A program made the position numbers and the translations under genes. The notes beneath the pieces were generated by a model that was given only the letters and a program-made list of their open reading frames with translations, was not told the origin of the DNA and did no database searches. Positions 28,001-37,929 of a DNA stretch of 64,000 nt are shown here, piece after piece (the first letter of the stretch is position 1; each line of letters begins with the position of its first letter). The DNA lies in NCBI GenBank assembly GCA_037179385.1, contig CM074195.1:10121787-10185786 (forward strand). The letters are read 5' to 3'. The DNA comes from Holothuria scabra. Lineage: Eukaryota > Echinodermata > Holothuroidea > Aspidochirotida > Holothuriidae.

Positions 28001-29421
28001 TTTAAAAGTAATCACCATATTCCACCTGCCTTATGACATTAATGTGACATTTTACAACATAATGTTTCAATGCATTAGTGTTACACTTATGCAGACAAAC
28101 TAGCATCAAATTCTAAGCTATGACTGAGTTTTAGATTTTCCTGGTGTGCTACAAATCAGACAGAAACTACCTCGAAAATTTAGTATTGTTGGTGTATTAC
28201 TTATCTATAATTACAGGCCTATCTGAGCATCTATTTTTTATCTAGGTTTGCAAATGATCAGAGCCCTCACAACAGTTTGAAAAGTATGATGGGATATGAA
28301 CATGCTCACTCGCCTCAAAATTTAAGCCTTATAATAGACCTTCCATCCATTAGGCAGTTAAAAAGAATGCAATCTGGAAGAAGTAATTCAAGAATTTGCA
28401 TAATCTCCAAGAATGGAAATAAATTTTCCATTTTTGCATTTTGCAAAATTTCCAATTTTCCATTTTCCAAATTTTCCAAAGTTGAAAAATTTAAAATTTT
28501 GATGATTGGAATTTGGAACTTCAGCAAATTTCAACATGAAGCTGTTATGAAGTAATGGCAAAATTTCACCTCTTTACTCGCACCAAAACCTTTCAAACTG
28601 TGAACGGAAGTTTACAGATGGTGAAAAAAGGAAACTAAAACAAAAAACTTAGAGTGCAACATCTATACTTTTGAACAAAGTTGTAGGCCTACAAAATTTT
28701 CAGTTTATTCTGTTTTCTATTCATAGGGTCCTTAAATTGAGAAAAATGGCCTCTTGACTATCAAAATCAAATGTTAAACTCAAGCATTAAACAGTAAAAT
28801 AAGGCCAGTTCTATCAACCATAAAGCATGGATTTAGTCCTAACGATATTCAGCCTCACTCAACTTTGGCTACACCCGCTACAGCCTGGCTGGCTGGCTTG
28901 GGCATGTGAATCCTGCCTCCCACTGTATGCTAGCCTAGTAGTACCAAGTTAGGCATATAGGGGCTTATAGGCCTACTCTGGGCTACATCCCATGGTTTCC
29001 TTTTCAAATATTGAAAATTTTACGAACCACATGATATTGATGATTGTAAAAACGCAATGACTACCACTTAAAATGGAAGAGGTCACTACACTGAAGGAAA
29101 AATATTATCGGTCTCTTTACAAGAGCTTTGGGCCCGGCGCCCTTGCCCATGGCATGGCTTTCAACAATCCGATTTTCATTTTCGTATGTACGACGAAGTT
29201 TGACTAACAACACTCAAGAGTTACAACACGGATGTGCATGTTAATCTATGTTGGCATAGCGTAACAACGTAACTGCCTCAGCTATGATCATTTTTCGAAT
29301 TTAAAATTCACTTACCTTTCTCCGTTGCTCCCAATGGCAACGAAAAGGTTAAAGTAGCAGAAAAGACCGCGAATAATGTCGCCCATATATTCCCCATGAT
29401 TAGAAAGTCTTTTAAAGACAT
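13013..29421 (-). CDS. Eph receptor tyrosine kinase, first two coding exons only (signal peptide and start of ephrin-binding domain)
   Basis: Join on the minus strand: 29421-29316 and 13095-13013. Exon 1 ends in phase 1 (AAA G|gtaagtg) and exon 2 starts with TT, so the junction codon is GTT (Val) and the frame stays open. After the leader the protein begins EKVVLYESTDFARLNWEVFP. Known Eph ligand-binding domains open with the pattern E-V-x-L-(D/E)-(S/T)-T-x(n)-L-x-W-x-x-(Y/F)-P directly after the signal peptide. Vertebrate Eph genes likewise have a signal-peptide exon, then a very short exon 2, then a large exon 3. The rest (cysteine-rich, FnIII, TM, kinase, SAM) is not in the window and would lie left of position 1. 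Identification rests on about 20 residues plus gene structure, so another secreted or membrane protein remains possible. Confidence 0.58.
13294..13495 (+). mobile_element. tRNA-derived SINE with 18-bp target site duplication
   Basis: The flanks tacaggacactgtgttac (13276-13293) and tacaggacactgtgatac (13496-13513) are a target duplication with one mismatch. The head is tRNA-like: an A-box TGGTCTAACAG at 307-317 of the 13-kb block (13307-13317) and a B-box-like AGTTCTATTCC at 13350-13360. Between them an anticodon-arm-like CCGC..GCGG brackets the loop TTCCCAC. A tRNA-unrelated body (aagccagtgagccacaactg) and a tail of ATCC and AACT repeats follow. The tRNA fold is degraded, so this is not a tRNA gene. 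Confidence 0.85.
13307..13360 (+). promoter_or_regulatory. RNA polymerase III A/B-box promoter of the SINE
   Basis: The A-box fits TRGYNNANNNG exactly. The B-box matches 9 of 11 positions of GGTTCGANNCC, about 33 bp downstream. Whether it is active cannot be told from sequence. Confidence 0.5.
14432..14544 (+). other. Exon-like island on the plus strand, within Eph intron 1
   Basis: It has an acceptor-like caaaattctag and a strong donor CACAG|GTAAGG. One frame is open through the 113 nt, including RLTDMSQTCSQSSGCVAD and FLVTDQMKLTT. GC content is above the surroundings. I do not recognise the peptide. It could be an exon of a nested or antisense transcript, or chance. Confidence 0.22.
14783..15063. 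mobile_element. 281-bp MITE with 8-bp TSD, copy 1
   Basis: The termini are CATGGGCATCTGCAG and CTGCGGACACCCATG. GTTGGTAA flanks both sides (14775-14782, 15064-15071). A second copy of exactly the same length is at 45555-45835. An 8-bp target duplication is typical of hAT-type transposition. It has no ORF of its own. Confidence 0.85.
15335..15500. repeat. Dispersed repeat, family F, copy 1
   Basis: It shares with 42060-42235 the order: tactcac..aacagttatt, then taagtt- or tagttggaccatttt-like, then tatgtg.agaaa, then caactcaatgagccacttta. It is decayed and non-coding. Confidence 0.45.
16590..16890. repeat. Dispersed G/C-run repeat related to 42780-43080
   Basis: It shares caagggg..gggcac..ctgcccac, then an aaatttttgccccaaacatta motif and ttgacattctgg, in the same order as 42790-43070. 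Both copies carry long mononucleotide C or G runs. Confidence 0.45.
17010..17170. repeat. Dispersed repeat, family E, copy 1
   Basis: It shares with 21988-22200: aaaagttgggaagctggg, ggctgcttccc, catctgaagggaaattta and a following ttttactc..gggaaa segment. Confidence 0.5.
21509..21631 (+). other. Exon-like island on the plus strand, within Eph intron 1
   Basis: Acceptor tttataccgtattttag, donors CAG|GTGAGG and GTGAG|GTAAGT in tandem, and one open frame (EKHIWSMTKHETGPKSL, then LPCGWWSICRTGE). GC-richer than its flanks. The splice signals are better than average, but the peptide matches no family I know. Confidence 0.25.
21988..22200. repeat. Dispersed repeat, family E, copy 2
   Basis: Taaaagttggtaagctgcaa, ggctccttccc, catctgaagggtaaattt and ggaaatttcccttttcagtg, collinear with copy 1. 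Confidence 0.5.
23669..23850. mobile_element. Family B MITE fragment carrying a (TTG)n microsatellite
   Basis: Ttaatgcagtcaccccaact is the terminal part and gagaatcatgtggcaata corresponds to the interior. Between them lies a TTG/TTA microsatellite at 23725-23773 that probably expanded inside the element. Confidence 0.4.
23725..23773. repeat. Trinucleotide microsatellite (TTG/TTA)n
   Basis: Uninterrupted ttg triplets run into tta triplets across about 49 bases. It is inside a family B MITE fragment in Eph intron 1. Confidence 0.85.
25700..25785. repeat. Short tandem duplication, about 43 bp
   Basis: Taatatcaaggttgactct occurs twice, each time followed by gcatttatgca. The second copy lacks a few bases. 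Confidence 0.7.
27627..27763 (+). other. Exon-like island on the plus strand, within Eph intron 1
   Basis: Acceptor-like aaatacttgacag, strong donor AGT|GTGAGTG, about 137 nt of locally GC-rich sequence with two open frames. No recognisable domain. It could be an exon of an unannotated transcript or non-coding RNA. Confidence 0.22.
29316..29421 (-). CDS. Eph-like exon 1: signal peptide
   Basis: The start codon is at 29421-29419, and an alternative in-frame ATG at 29397-29395 would also leave a good leader. Translation gives a short polar N-terminus, the hydrophobic core WATLFAVFSATLTFSLPL, then GATEK, a typical secretory signal with likely cleavage near LGA. The donor AAAG|GTAAGTG is consensus. 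The exon is GC-richer than its surroundings. The sequence upstream to about 29900 is also CpG-richer, as expected near a promoter, but I see no TATA box that I would defend. Confidence 0.6.
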
Positions 29422-30326
29422 TTGTATAGTAAAATCAACGGTTCCATACACACTAACTTTCCTTGAGAAACGAACTGACAATATGTACTACATGGTCTGT
29501 AGTCGAGTCTGCATGCACTGAACCGTAATATGTACACACACTTACACAGTAAAGGTATTGTACATACTGCAATCGTACGTACACTATCCAAAGTTTCTGG
29601 TGTCGGAGCATGTGGATGATGACCAAGAGTAAACTTTAATATGAATATTCATAGCCCTACATAGAGTCGTTCATTGGAGAATAGTAGAGTAATGAATAAG
29701 ATATCAGTTTTGCCAAAGGTTTTTGATGATTATTCATAGCAAAGTTTTTGCGATAAATTTACGATTGTCAAAACGGGTAACTTCGCTTCAGGTTGGCAAG
29801 TGTAGTGGCGCTGTACATCTCGAATGTGGCTTTGCGCGAAATTCCCAGGCTAAGACCATGGAGCATGATTTAACGTAACAGATTTAGCCCGAGGATGCCC
29901 ACCAGCGTTCATAAAGTAAATGAATGAATAAAATGAAATGTGAAATAAGAAGACAGAAAGCAATAGAAATGAACTTAGTAATCACACGATAAAAGGGGAA
30001 ATGATGAGTTTGGTTCAGTTAATGTGGAGATAAGGACAACCGGATGTCGGAATGACCCGACGGAGAATTTATATATTTGTTGGCATCTGTACTTCGCATT
30101 AAGTCAAACATCTTTGACAAATCAAATATAAAAGGCAAATTGGTATATATTGGTAGATATTTAACAAAAGTCAACTGTGTTTGCCTGAAAAGTCTTCTTC
30201 GATTGACCAGCCTTGGTAACAAATAGAAGATTTGTCTTGAAAAGACTGCGCTAGAAGACACCACCTGACACCATTATTCTGTGCATCCCCCCCCCCCCCC
30301 TCCCATCCCGATATTGTTGCATCTTA

Positions 30327-31032
30327 CACAGGCTGTTTTGAATTTGGAAGTACATGGCACATCGGAATGTTTTGTGCAAAAACGATCATTTGCTCATTCT
30401 ATATCAAAATTTTTTAAATGTTCTAATTAAGGTAAGCTAAATCGATTATGCTTTGGAATGATATACCAAGGTGAGAGGAACTCATAAAATGCCGATTTTC
30501 ATTGGAAATACATGATTTTTGGCGACTTCAAAATTACTTGACGTCATAATTTGGGGAATTTCCCCCAAATAATGGGCCATTTTATGCCTTTACTTCACGC
30601 GTTTTACGACAAAAATGTAGATCCAAATAAAACCAATTCTTCTCCTCCTGTTACCTGTGACAAAGAGTTCCCCAAAACGCGTTTAGCCGTGTCAATATAT
30701 TTGTGGCTAGAAGTGTGAATCCTCTAAATTATGTAAAATTGGGATGAAAAACGTTTTTATACCATAGACATCAAATCCCATAAATTAATGATTTACGACA
30801 AAAGAAAGGGGTGTGCCCAGTCAAAACACATTCACTAGATGGGCAATAGTATGAACATCACAAATCCAGTTTAGCCAGACCTTAAAACACAACCCCGAAT
30901 ACCACATAAAACGAAAAACCTAAAAATGCAAAATGCGCCCGCACACTAACGCATTTAGGAGGTTCATGATCGAAACTTTTCGATATGAATCTCATGAGAT
31001 TCCATGTACTTCCAAATTTAGAATAGCCTGTG
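30327..31032. mobile_element. 706-bp terminal-inverted-repeat element
   Basis: The left end CACAGGCTGTTTTGAATTTG..GAAGTACATGG pairs with the right end CCATGTACTTCC..AAATTTAGAATAGCCTGTG. The flanks (tta and ata) do not give a clear target duplication. It has no coding capacity and a rather CpG-rich interior. Confidence 0.75.
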
Positions 31033-31443
31033 ATAGTTAATGTCAAAACCTGTAAATTTTATAAAAAGAGGCTGAAAATAAATGCTAAAAGGGATGGAGT
31101 GGAATTCGGGTGGTTATACTCCATTGGCCACATTTTGGAAACGATTCCTACTGACTTTCACTGTCGCAAGGACGGTAACCTTTGCCTACAGGACCCATAA
31201 GCCCCACCCCTCCCACCTTTCCATACCTCATACCTTTACTGTCTTCACTACTGCTTTAAAATTAAAAGCAGAAGCGTACGGTGCCGTATCTGATGAAGGG
31301 GCAAAGTGGCCCCTGACGGTTTTGACCGAAAAGATCAGCATAGCCCGCTGAATTGGAAAAAATGGGGAAACTAGGGCAACAAGTTCAAGAAAGGGAGATA
31401 AATTGAAGAGAAATTAAGTGATTGGGAAGAAGATTATTTTAGG

Positions 31444-31704
31444 TTAAAGGGCAAGAGAGGTTGCCCCAAGCTAGTTACCAGCAGCCAAATTTCACATTTC
31501 TTCTAGTTTCTCTTGATATTTTTCATAACATTTCAAAACTTCATTATTTCATACCCAAGGTAAACCAAACAGTTAGCCTAATCCTCGCAAATTTCACAAT
31601 TGAAGAGGAAAAATATTGTCACATGATCCTCATCAGTCAACCATGAAACAGGACAGTTTACACTTCACAGTATTCAAGTAGGGGTGACTACGTTTCACCT
31701 TTAA
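31444..31704. mobile_element. TTAA-bounded MITE, family B, copy 1
   Basis: The ends are TTAAAGGGCAAGAGAGGTTG..CCCC and GGGGTGACTACGTTTCACCT..TTAA, an inverted pair. The diagnostic interior motif, attgtcacatga..ctcatcagtcaaccatga then aacaggacagt, recurs at 32673-32932, 53186-53295, and (reversed or partly) at 9179-9300 and 23669-23850. Confidence 0.6.
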
Positions 31705-32008
31705 AGGCCCGGTTCTCTTACCCCAAACAGTACCAATTCTCCTATTCTTTTTTCTTAAGTCCCTCCCACAATTGTCTGAAATACATCCTCATCCAACACA
31801 ATCTCAGTTTATTGCTTCAGGGTGAGTAGAGAAAAGTTCAGTGTGTATAATCAAAACACCCTCAGTACTGTTCATGCTGTGCAGTATAAGCTTTGGCACT
31901 CTGCATTGTTTGAATTAGCTGGCTGTCAATCAAAGAGCTGAGCCAATTGAGAATTTCGGTACCCGGTTACCAAAATTGTAGTTTGGAGTGAGAGGTTTGG
32001 CCCTTTAA
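31701..32008. mobile_element. TTAA-bounded MITE, family A, copy 2
   Basis: It runs from TTAAAGGCCCGGTTCTCTTA to GAGTGAGAGGTTTGGCCCTT TAA and is collinear with copy 1. Its left TTAA is shared with or abuts the right end of a B-family element (31444-31704), so the two are inserted end to end. Confidence 0.78.
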
Positions 32009-32672
32009 CCTCATGAGGATAAAAGACTTGCTTGAAAGTTATTTGCAAGTAGACTGGGTACTCTTGGAAAAATATTTTAAGTCTTTAAATATGCACTCCT
32101 CCTCTGAAAGTATCCTGTTTATTTGCCCAATTGCTGTTTTTCTTTTATAAATCTTATTTAAAATGATGTTCCTTTCCAGCAAAGCAAGTTACTTATGTGG
32201 AAGTTCAGAAATGCGACTAATTGTTGAACGTGAAAAAAGCAACAGCACTCTAAAAAGTCATATTATTTACTTTTTACTAATTATACTTCTCACAACGAAA
32301 GAAACACATACCTTTCATTGTGCAATACCATAAACAGAACAGTCATTTTGTTAAAAGGTTACATATATATATTCATTTACTTTTTCGATTCATGCATTTT
32401 GTAACCTTTTATGATGGGAGAGTCAGAGGGCTGCATTCCTCCCCATTCCTTTTTGGGACATTGATGACCTCAATGCATTCTGAAGAAGTTGGGGTCATTG
32501 AGTATTTCCCACCCTGGGTACAATAAAGATGTTTTGTTTTTTTCTTTTTCTTTTTCTTTCTATCTATTTTCTTTCTTTTCCCTTCTACAGTAAGTTGCTG
32601 TTGTCATGTTAATTCATTTCTGCTTTGTTCGGTGTTATTATTTTCGGTAGTGTGTGTTCAACCATCTCCTGT

Positions 32673-32932
32673 TTAAATTGCAAGAGCAGTCGCCCCAAAC
32701 TTACTTTGAAGTAACAGCTAAAATATCACAACTTTCCTCTTATTTTTCTTCAAAGTATCTGTCACATTTTTTAACTACAATATTGCATTTTCAATGTAAA
32801 ACAAGCACTTACTGGTAGTACATTTCGCATTTGAAGAGAAAAATTGTTGTCACGTGACTCTCAACAGCCAATCATGAAACGGGACGGTCTACTACACTAC
32901 TTCAGATTGAGGTAACTTCTATTGCCCTGTAA
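32673..32932. mobile_element. TTAA-type MITE, family B, copy 2
   Basis: Starts TTAAATTGCAAGAGCAGTCG..CCCCAAAC and ends at attgccctgtaa. The interior ttgttgtcacgtgactctc and gccaatcatgaaacgggac match family B. Confidence 0.55.
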
Positions 32933-33049
32933 CATTACATAGTTTTTCATCAACATTGACTTGTTTTCTTACGGTACAGGGATTCCAAAATCCTACCAGG
33001 GAACGAGGGCAGCAGGCAACATAAAAGTTACACAGTCAAGCCTCGCTGT

Positions 33050-33420
33050 AAGCGTTAATGAGGCTTGTGACGTCATCCTCTAAAATGGAAACTCCGCCCA
33101 CAAGAGAAAATCATGAGTTTCGCAGAATAGGTACCTAACATGCTGGGGGAACTTCAAGCTTCTGAATAATGCATTAAAAGGCGTTCCTTGTTGCTGTATC
33201 CTTGGTCATTTGAAATTTGAAAGTCTTTTCTTTACTAAAAATAACGTGAGGTATTGTTTCTTTCGCAATTTCACAGGGAAATTTTCCATCAAAAACAGGT
33301 CAACTTTTGGTGGTGTTTTTTGACTGGCCTCAAATTTTGCGAATACCTGACCGTATTCAGGATCATTGGGGTGTAAAACTTCCAAAATCGAGTGTTTGAG
33401 ACATAAAGCTAACTACTGAT
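33050..33420. repeat. Dispersed repeat, family G, copy 1
   Basis: It contains tttgcgaatacctgaccgta ttcag, which is identical in the family G copy at 35.4-35.9 kb, plus a shared gtgacgtcat and acttttggtggt. The motif has a small internal palindrome (GAATAC..GTATTC). Confidence 0.4.
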
Positions 33421-35399
33421 ACCTATTACACTACGAGCAAAACAACAAAATAGTCGCAATGAACGTTTTTGCAAGTTGGAATTTTGCACTTTTTGGCCAC
33501 GTAGAGCATCGCACAAGGCGGTAACGTTATGGTTAACATATGGTAACATATGGTAAGCTATTGTTATGTGTTTTGATTCTAGGCTGCTAACTAGGATACT
33601 ATTTTAGTACTTATGTCAAGTAATAAAGTGAATCTTAATACGACTGACAGGCCCTTTTAAGGTTTTAAACCACTAACAAATAACATAAAAATTTTACAGA
33701 CAGGCCTAGTCTATACTAGGCCTTGGCCTATGCATGCTAAGACTGCACACTGTGGTACATAGTGAATGTATGTTTTCCTGATGATCTGTGATCATCATAC
33801 AGATACTACTTTACTAGTCCTTGCTTGCTGTATGAGTGAGTTTTCATTTTAGAAAAAAGCTTGTAAAAAATTTTAAGAGGCCTGTAGCACAAAATTATTG
33901 TGTCATATGCACCTTGTGAATTGAATCGGGAGCAATGTACCGCAGTATCAACGATGAAGCTGAAGAACCAAAATAAGCAAATAAGTGTTACATTTACAGG
34001 TATTGCAGGCTACATGAAACAATTGATATAGGCCCTATAGCCATTTATTTACACACACACTTTACCAGCCTGTCGGTTCTTTCACATGGTTTTACCAGAC
34101 AAAGTCAAGAATTTTCAAAAGGGAAATGACTTGAGGAATATACCTAAAGTATAATGGAATGCGCACCATAAGAGCTCCATCAGTTTCAGGATTTTTTTGT
34201 TTATTGTTTTGCCTGGGCCATTGTTCTCAGTTTTCTTACTTACCCTATTTTTGTACTGTTGTGCTGAATCATATTTCTACACAAATGAATTAATTGTGCC
34301 TTAGTTCTTAGCCTGTTCCTGTTGAAATTTAATTGCTAGTTATAGCCTACACCTACTAGTGCTCTAGGCCCATTTGGGGGTTAAGGTCAAGATTAGAGGC
34401 AGCATTGCTATGTACCCTTTTCTTGTATAATGGCACAAATGGGATTCTGAGTCAGTGTATCCTAGAGGACAATTTTTCTCTACACAAGCAAAATGCCAAT
34501 TTACTGACTAAAGAATTTTGGTTGTGCACTTGTGTCCTGTATCATCAGCTGTTAATTCTGATGGATGAAATCTCATATGTTCTTTCTGAGACTGCCTTCT
34601 CATTTGAAGTATAAACTGTTGTCATTTTACACCACTAACTGAGCAGAGGAGAGATGAATAATGTAACAATTGCCCCATCACATAGTAATGGCATATTACA
34701 GTCAAAATTTTTGTCACTAACTTGAATTAACTTGATGGCCTGTTATTACCTTACTCTCAGTTTATATGTCTCCAGTTGTGCATGGGGGTGGGGGTTGTGT
34801 ACTGAGTACCCAGTTCCCTAAAAAAACTTAAGACCCACCCAGTTCCACATGCTGTTCATAACTTATATTACTAAACAAAGTGTTTCTGATCAGAGGCTTA
34901 GTCATTTCTTCGACCTCACCACCTAAGGATAAGGATCAACTGACTGTATAGCGTTTATTACCCCAGAGTTCACTAACAAGCCTTACAAGAGAACTATACA
35001 TTCCAATATCCCTCCATTTTACCTCTTTATTGTCTAGTTTAATGCCACAATTTTTTCTGTCATGTTATTGTTTGCAATAATTTATGAGTCTAGTACAATA
35101 ACTGTGATTTACTGATTGTATAATGTGGTAACGTGCAAAGTCTATGGCCATGTATGTCAAAAAGGTTACCATGAGTCGGTCAATTAATAGGTGTTGTACA
35201 TCGTGCCGTACCTTGTATAACACTGTGGTGATCGACTCAAGGTACTGACGTACTTAAGATACAATCACTATAACCCTTGCATCGGTAGCCACTTAATCGT
35301 TACAAGGTTTTCAAAAATTGACTCTCAATGTAATTTTCCTGCCATATATATGTAAGTCAAACGTAAAGGAAGACTCGACGAGGTTAACATGATTAATAC

Positions 35400-35960
35400 T
35401 TATGTGGAGGATATTTTCTCGCTCGGTGTAGTTCCATTTTCGCGCAACTAATGCAAACACCTCAGTACGGGAAATTGGGCTTTTTACATACGGTGCAAGG
35501 CAGTGTCAATACCTGCTCTAAACTTTGCGAATACCTGACCGTATTCAGAAATATTTCATGGTAATGTTAGATTTTTTAGGTGTATAAGGAAATTTCTGAT
35601 GTACCCTCTTTCTGGCATACCGTGCCAAAAAACTTGTTTTCGAGAAAAAACCAAATTTTCCGAACAGAATGAAAACTGTTTTTACGAGTTCGAAAAATCG
35701 TCTCAAATTCATTGCTTTGTGTATAAAATACTTCAAAAATGTTGCAAAACTATCGGAAAATGTGTTCTCTATTAATTTTAATGATGATTTTGTAAGATTT
35801 TGTGTTTTTCATGTCGAAATTTGGATTTGAAAACAGTAAGTTTTTGCTAATTATATATGCAAAGGCTGTGACGTCATGCATACTCAAATTAGAAAAGAAG
35901 CGACTTTTGGTGGCTGTGCAGACTGGCTGTACACTCCTCTTTCAAAGTTGAAAAACTTGT
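35400..35960. repeat. Dispersed repeat, family G, copy 2
   Basis: Carries tttgcgaatacctgaccgta ttcag at about 35524-35548, then gtgacgtcatgc and cgacttttggtggc further right. The order of the shared blocks differs from copy 1, so boundaries are uncertain. Confidence 0.35.
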
Positions 35961-36223
35961 TATAAAGAGGGCGCTGTTGTACTACCTTGTTTACACACCC
36001 TAGGATTTCTATCCTTGTTCGCAATATCTGCATTCTTTTCATTTGCTATTACATCGTTTTCCTTGTCTTTGAATTGATTTAATAGTAAGGCAGGTATACT
36101 AGTTAATACGAAATATCAAGCAAAATGGAAGGATTACATCCATAAATATTATGATCCTGTGACAATTTTTACGGCAAAAAGGAATAAACTCAAACCCACA
36201 TTTCATTAATGACCCTTCAATCA

Positions 36224-36740
36224 TTAGATACGGAGGGAGTCCCTGAAAATAGTGCATCCCCATGGAGTAGAAAGAGCTAACATACATTTTCTACTCAATT
36301 CCAAATGTTTCCGCTTGTTTCGCACGTGCACCAGGTGTTTACGGAGGCGGGAACTATAGCCAGCCTTTCTTTTTCCATTACTGACGGAAATGCAGGAAAT
36401 ATGTTTATTAAATTCAAAGCTCCCCCAAATCCATGAATGAACCAGATGTAACTGTCTACGGAACTTTCTTGTAAAAGATTCAAGGCTGTCTCGGATCCGC
36501 AGTATCGGATGCTCAAATGTCAAAGTGAGGACTTCCCGGTGTCACACCTGGGATACGGAAGCCGAAAAGAGTGACGGTTTGGAGAGCAGGAGGAACAATT
36601 TCTCTATCTCATTTTGGAAAACCGTGAAAGGATAGCGTGGGACAACTGTTGTGCCACCTGATCCTCGGACATACAATGTGAAGGGGTAAAACCCCCAATC
36701 TGACGTATATGACAAGAAAGTACGATAAATCTGTAACATT
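36224..36740. other. CpG-richer stretch with open frames, unassigned
   Basis: Overlapping minus-strand frames of 65-99 codons occur here, but they shift frame, share no recognisable motif, and no splice-consistent path joins them. It could be a decayed coding sequence or an untranslated first exon and promoter. Confidence 0.2.
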
Positions 36741-36816
36741 TTGTGACATCCTTCAAATAAATAGACGTTTTTCAGTCATAGATATATGACATAGGCAATT
36801 TCATAAATGGAGATGC

Positions 36817-36855
36817 ATTAGATTACTTGATTAGATTACTTGATTAGATTCCTTG
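36817..36855. repeat. 13-bp tandem repeat, three copies
   Basis: The unit attagattacttg occurs three times, with one change in the last. Confidence 0.8.
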
Positions 36856-36904
36856 ATTACGAGAGTGAAATGGTACAGCGAAATCGTTGTTCCGACGTAC
36901 CCTT

Positions 36905-37101
36905 CAGTGGCGTAACCAAGGGGGGTTGGGGTTGGGTGGTCAGAACCCCCCATGATCCAACCTTGCAATGCAAAAAACACCTAAAATAGCGGGTTTTTCT
37001 CTCTAACCTTAGACTTTTACCTCATGCCGAGCCCCAAACCCCTCCCCCCACACCATGACACCAAACCCCTTCCCCATGACACAATCCTGGCTACGCGCCT
37101 G
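36905..37101. mobile_element. MITE with CAGTGGCGTA termini, about 197 bp
   Basis: The left CAGTGGCGTAACCAAGG and the right CCTGGCTACGCGCCTG are inverted repeats with few mismatches. The interior is rich in cccc/gggg runs. No clear target duplication. Confidence 0.6.
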
Positions 37102-37929
37102 ATGTCTTTCACGCGTTTTCCACAAATGTGCAGTAGACAAAACGTTCCTCGTCTTCTCCAAACCATTCAACTTCTCACTTTGTTACTGGAAGTTAATTGT
37201 CCTAACATTACTTTTCATTGACCACCATTTGTGGTATTTTTAAAGTCAAATTCAAACCTTAACTTTCGTCCCAGCTATCTCCCTTCCCACTATTAAATAG
37301 TCCTGGTCTTGGTGGTAGTAAAAACAAGGAAATGGTTAAATTGTTACTTTTGACAACTATAGAATAAAATCTTATTTCTCTTTTTGTGGCCCCTTTAGTG
37401 CCCATATATGGTCATTTTTCAAATTTTACAGAAAGTCCAATGCTTTATTATAATGTCTACAGTTTACACAAATACTTGATCCCGTGGACACCCACTGGGA
37501 CCTTGTGCCTGTATCTCACCAAGGAACCTTATGTGGTCCCTGGACCTCAAAGACTACATAAGAGCAACACTAGCTCGTCACTTCAACTCCCGCCTGTGAC
37601 ACCCATTCGTTCATTTTGACGTAAACCAGGGGCGGATTTAGGGGGACCGGGGGCCCAGACCCTCTTCCATAAAAGGTTGAAGTTTTTTTTACTTCATTAA
37701 ACAAAACGACCCTATTGAAGCTTACATCGGCCTATGTGATGAGTCATATTTGCTTAATGATACCCCTCACCTTATATCTCTTCACATTTTACCCTTCCTC
37801 ACACCAAATAACCTCTGCAGTTTGTTAGGCAAATTTCGATCATTTTGCACGTTTTCACTCTTTTGGTTGGTTTGAAGATTTCACTGCAAAAAGAAAGCTG
37901 AAAACAACGTCTTCCGAAAATCTGCTTAC

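Larger units (their letters stand above)
13096..29315. other. Eph-like intron 1
   Basis: A 16.2-kb intron between the signal-peptide exon and exon 2. It holds the SINE at 13294-13495, the 281-bp MITE at 14783-15063, several dispersed repeats and microsatellites, and three exon-like islands on the plus strand. No other protein-coding gene is supported. Confidence 0.5.
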
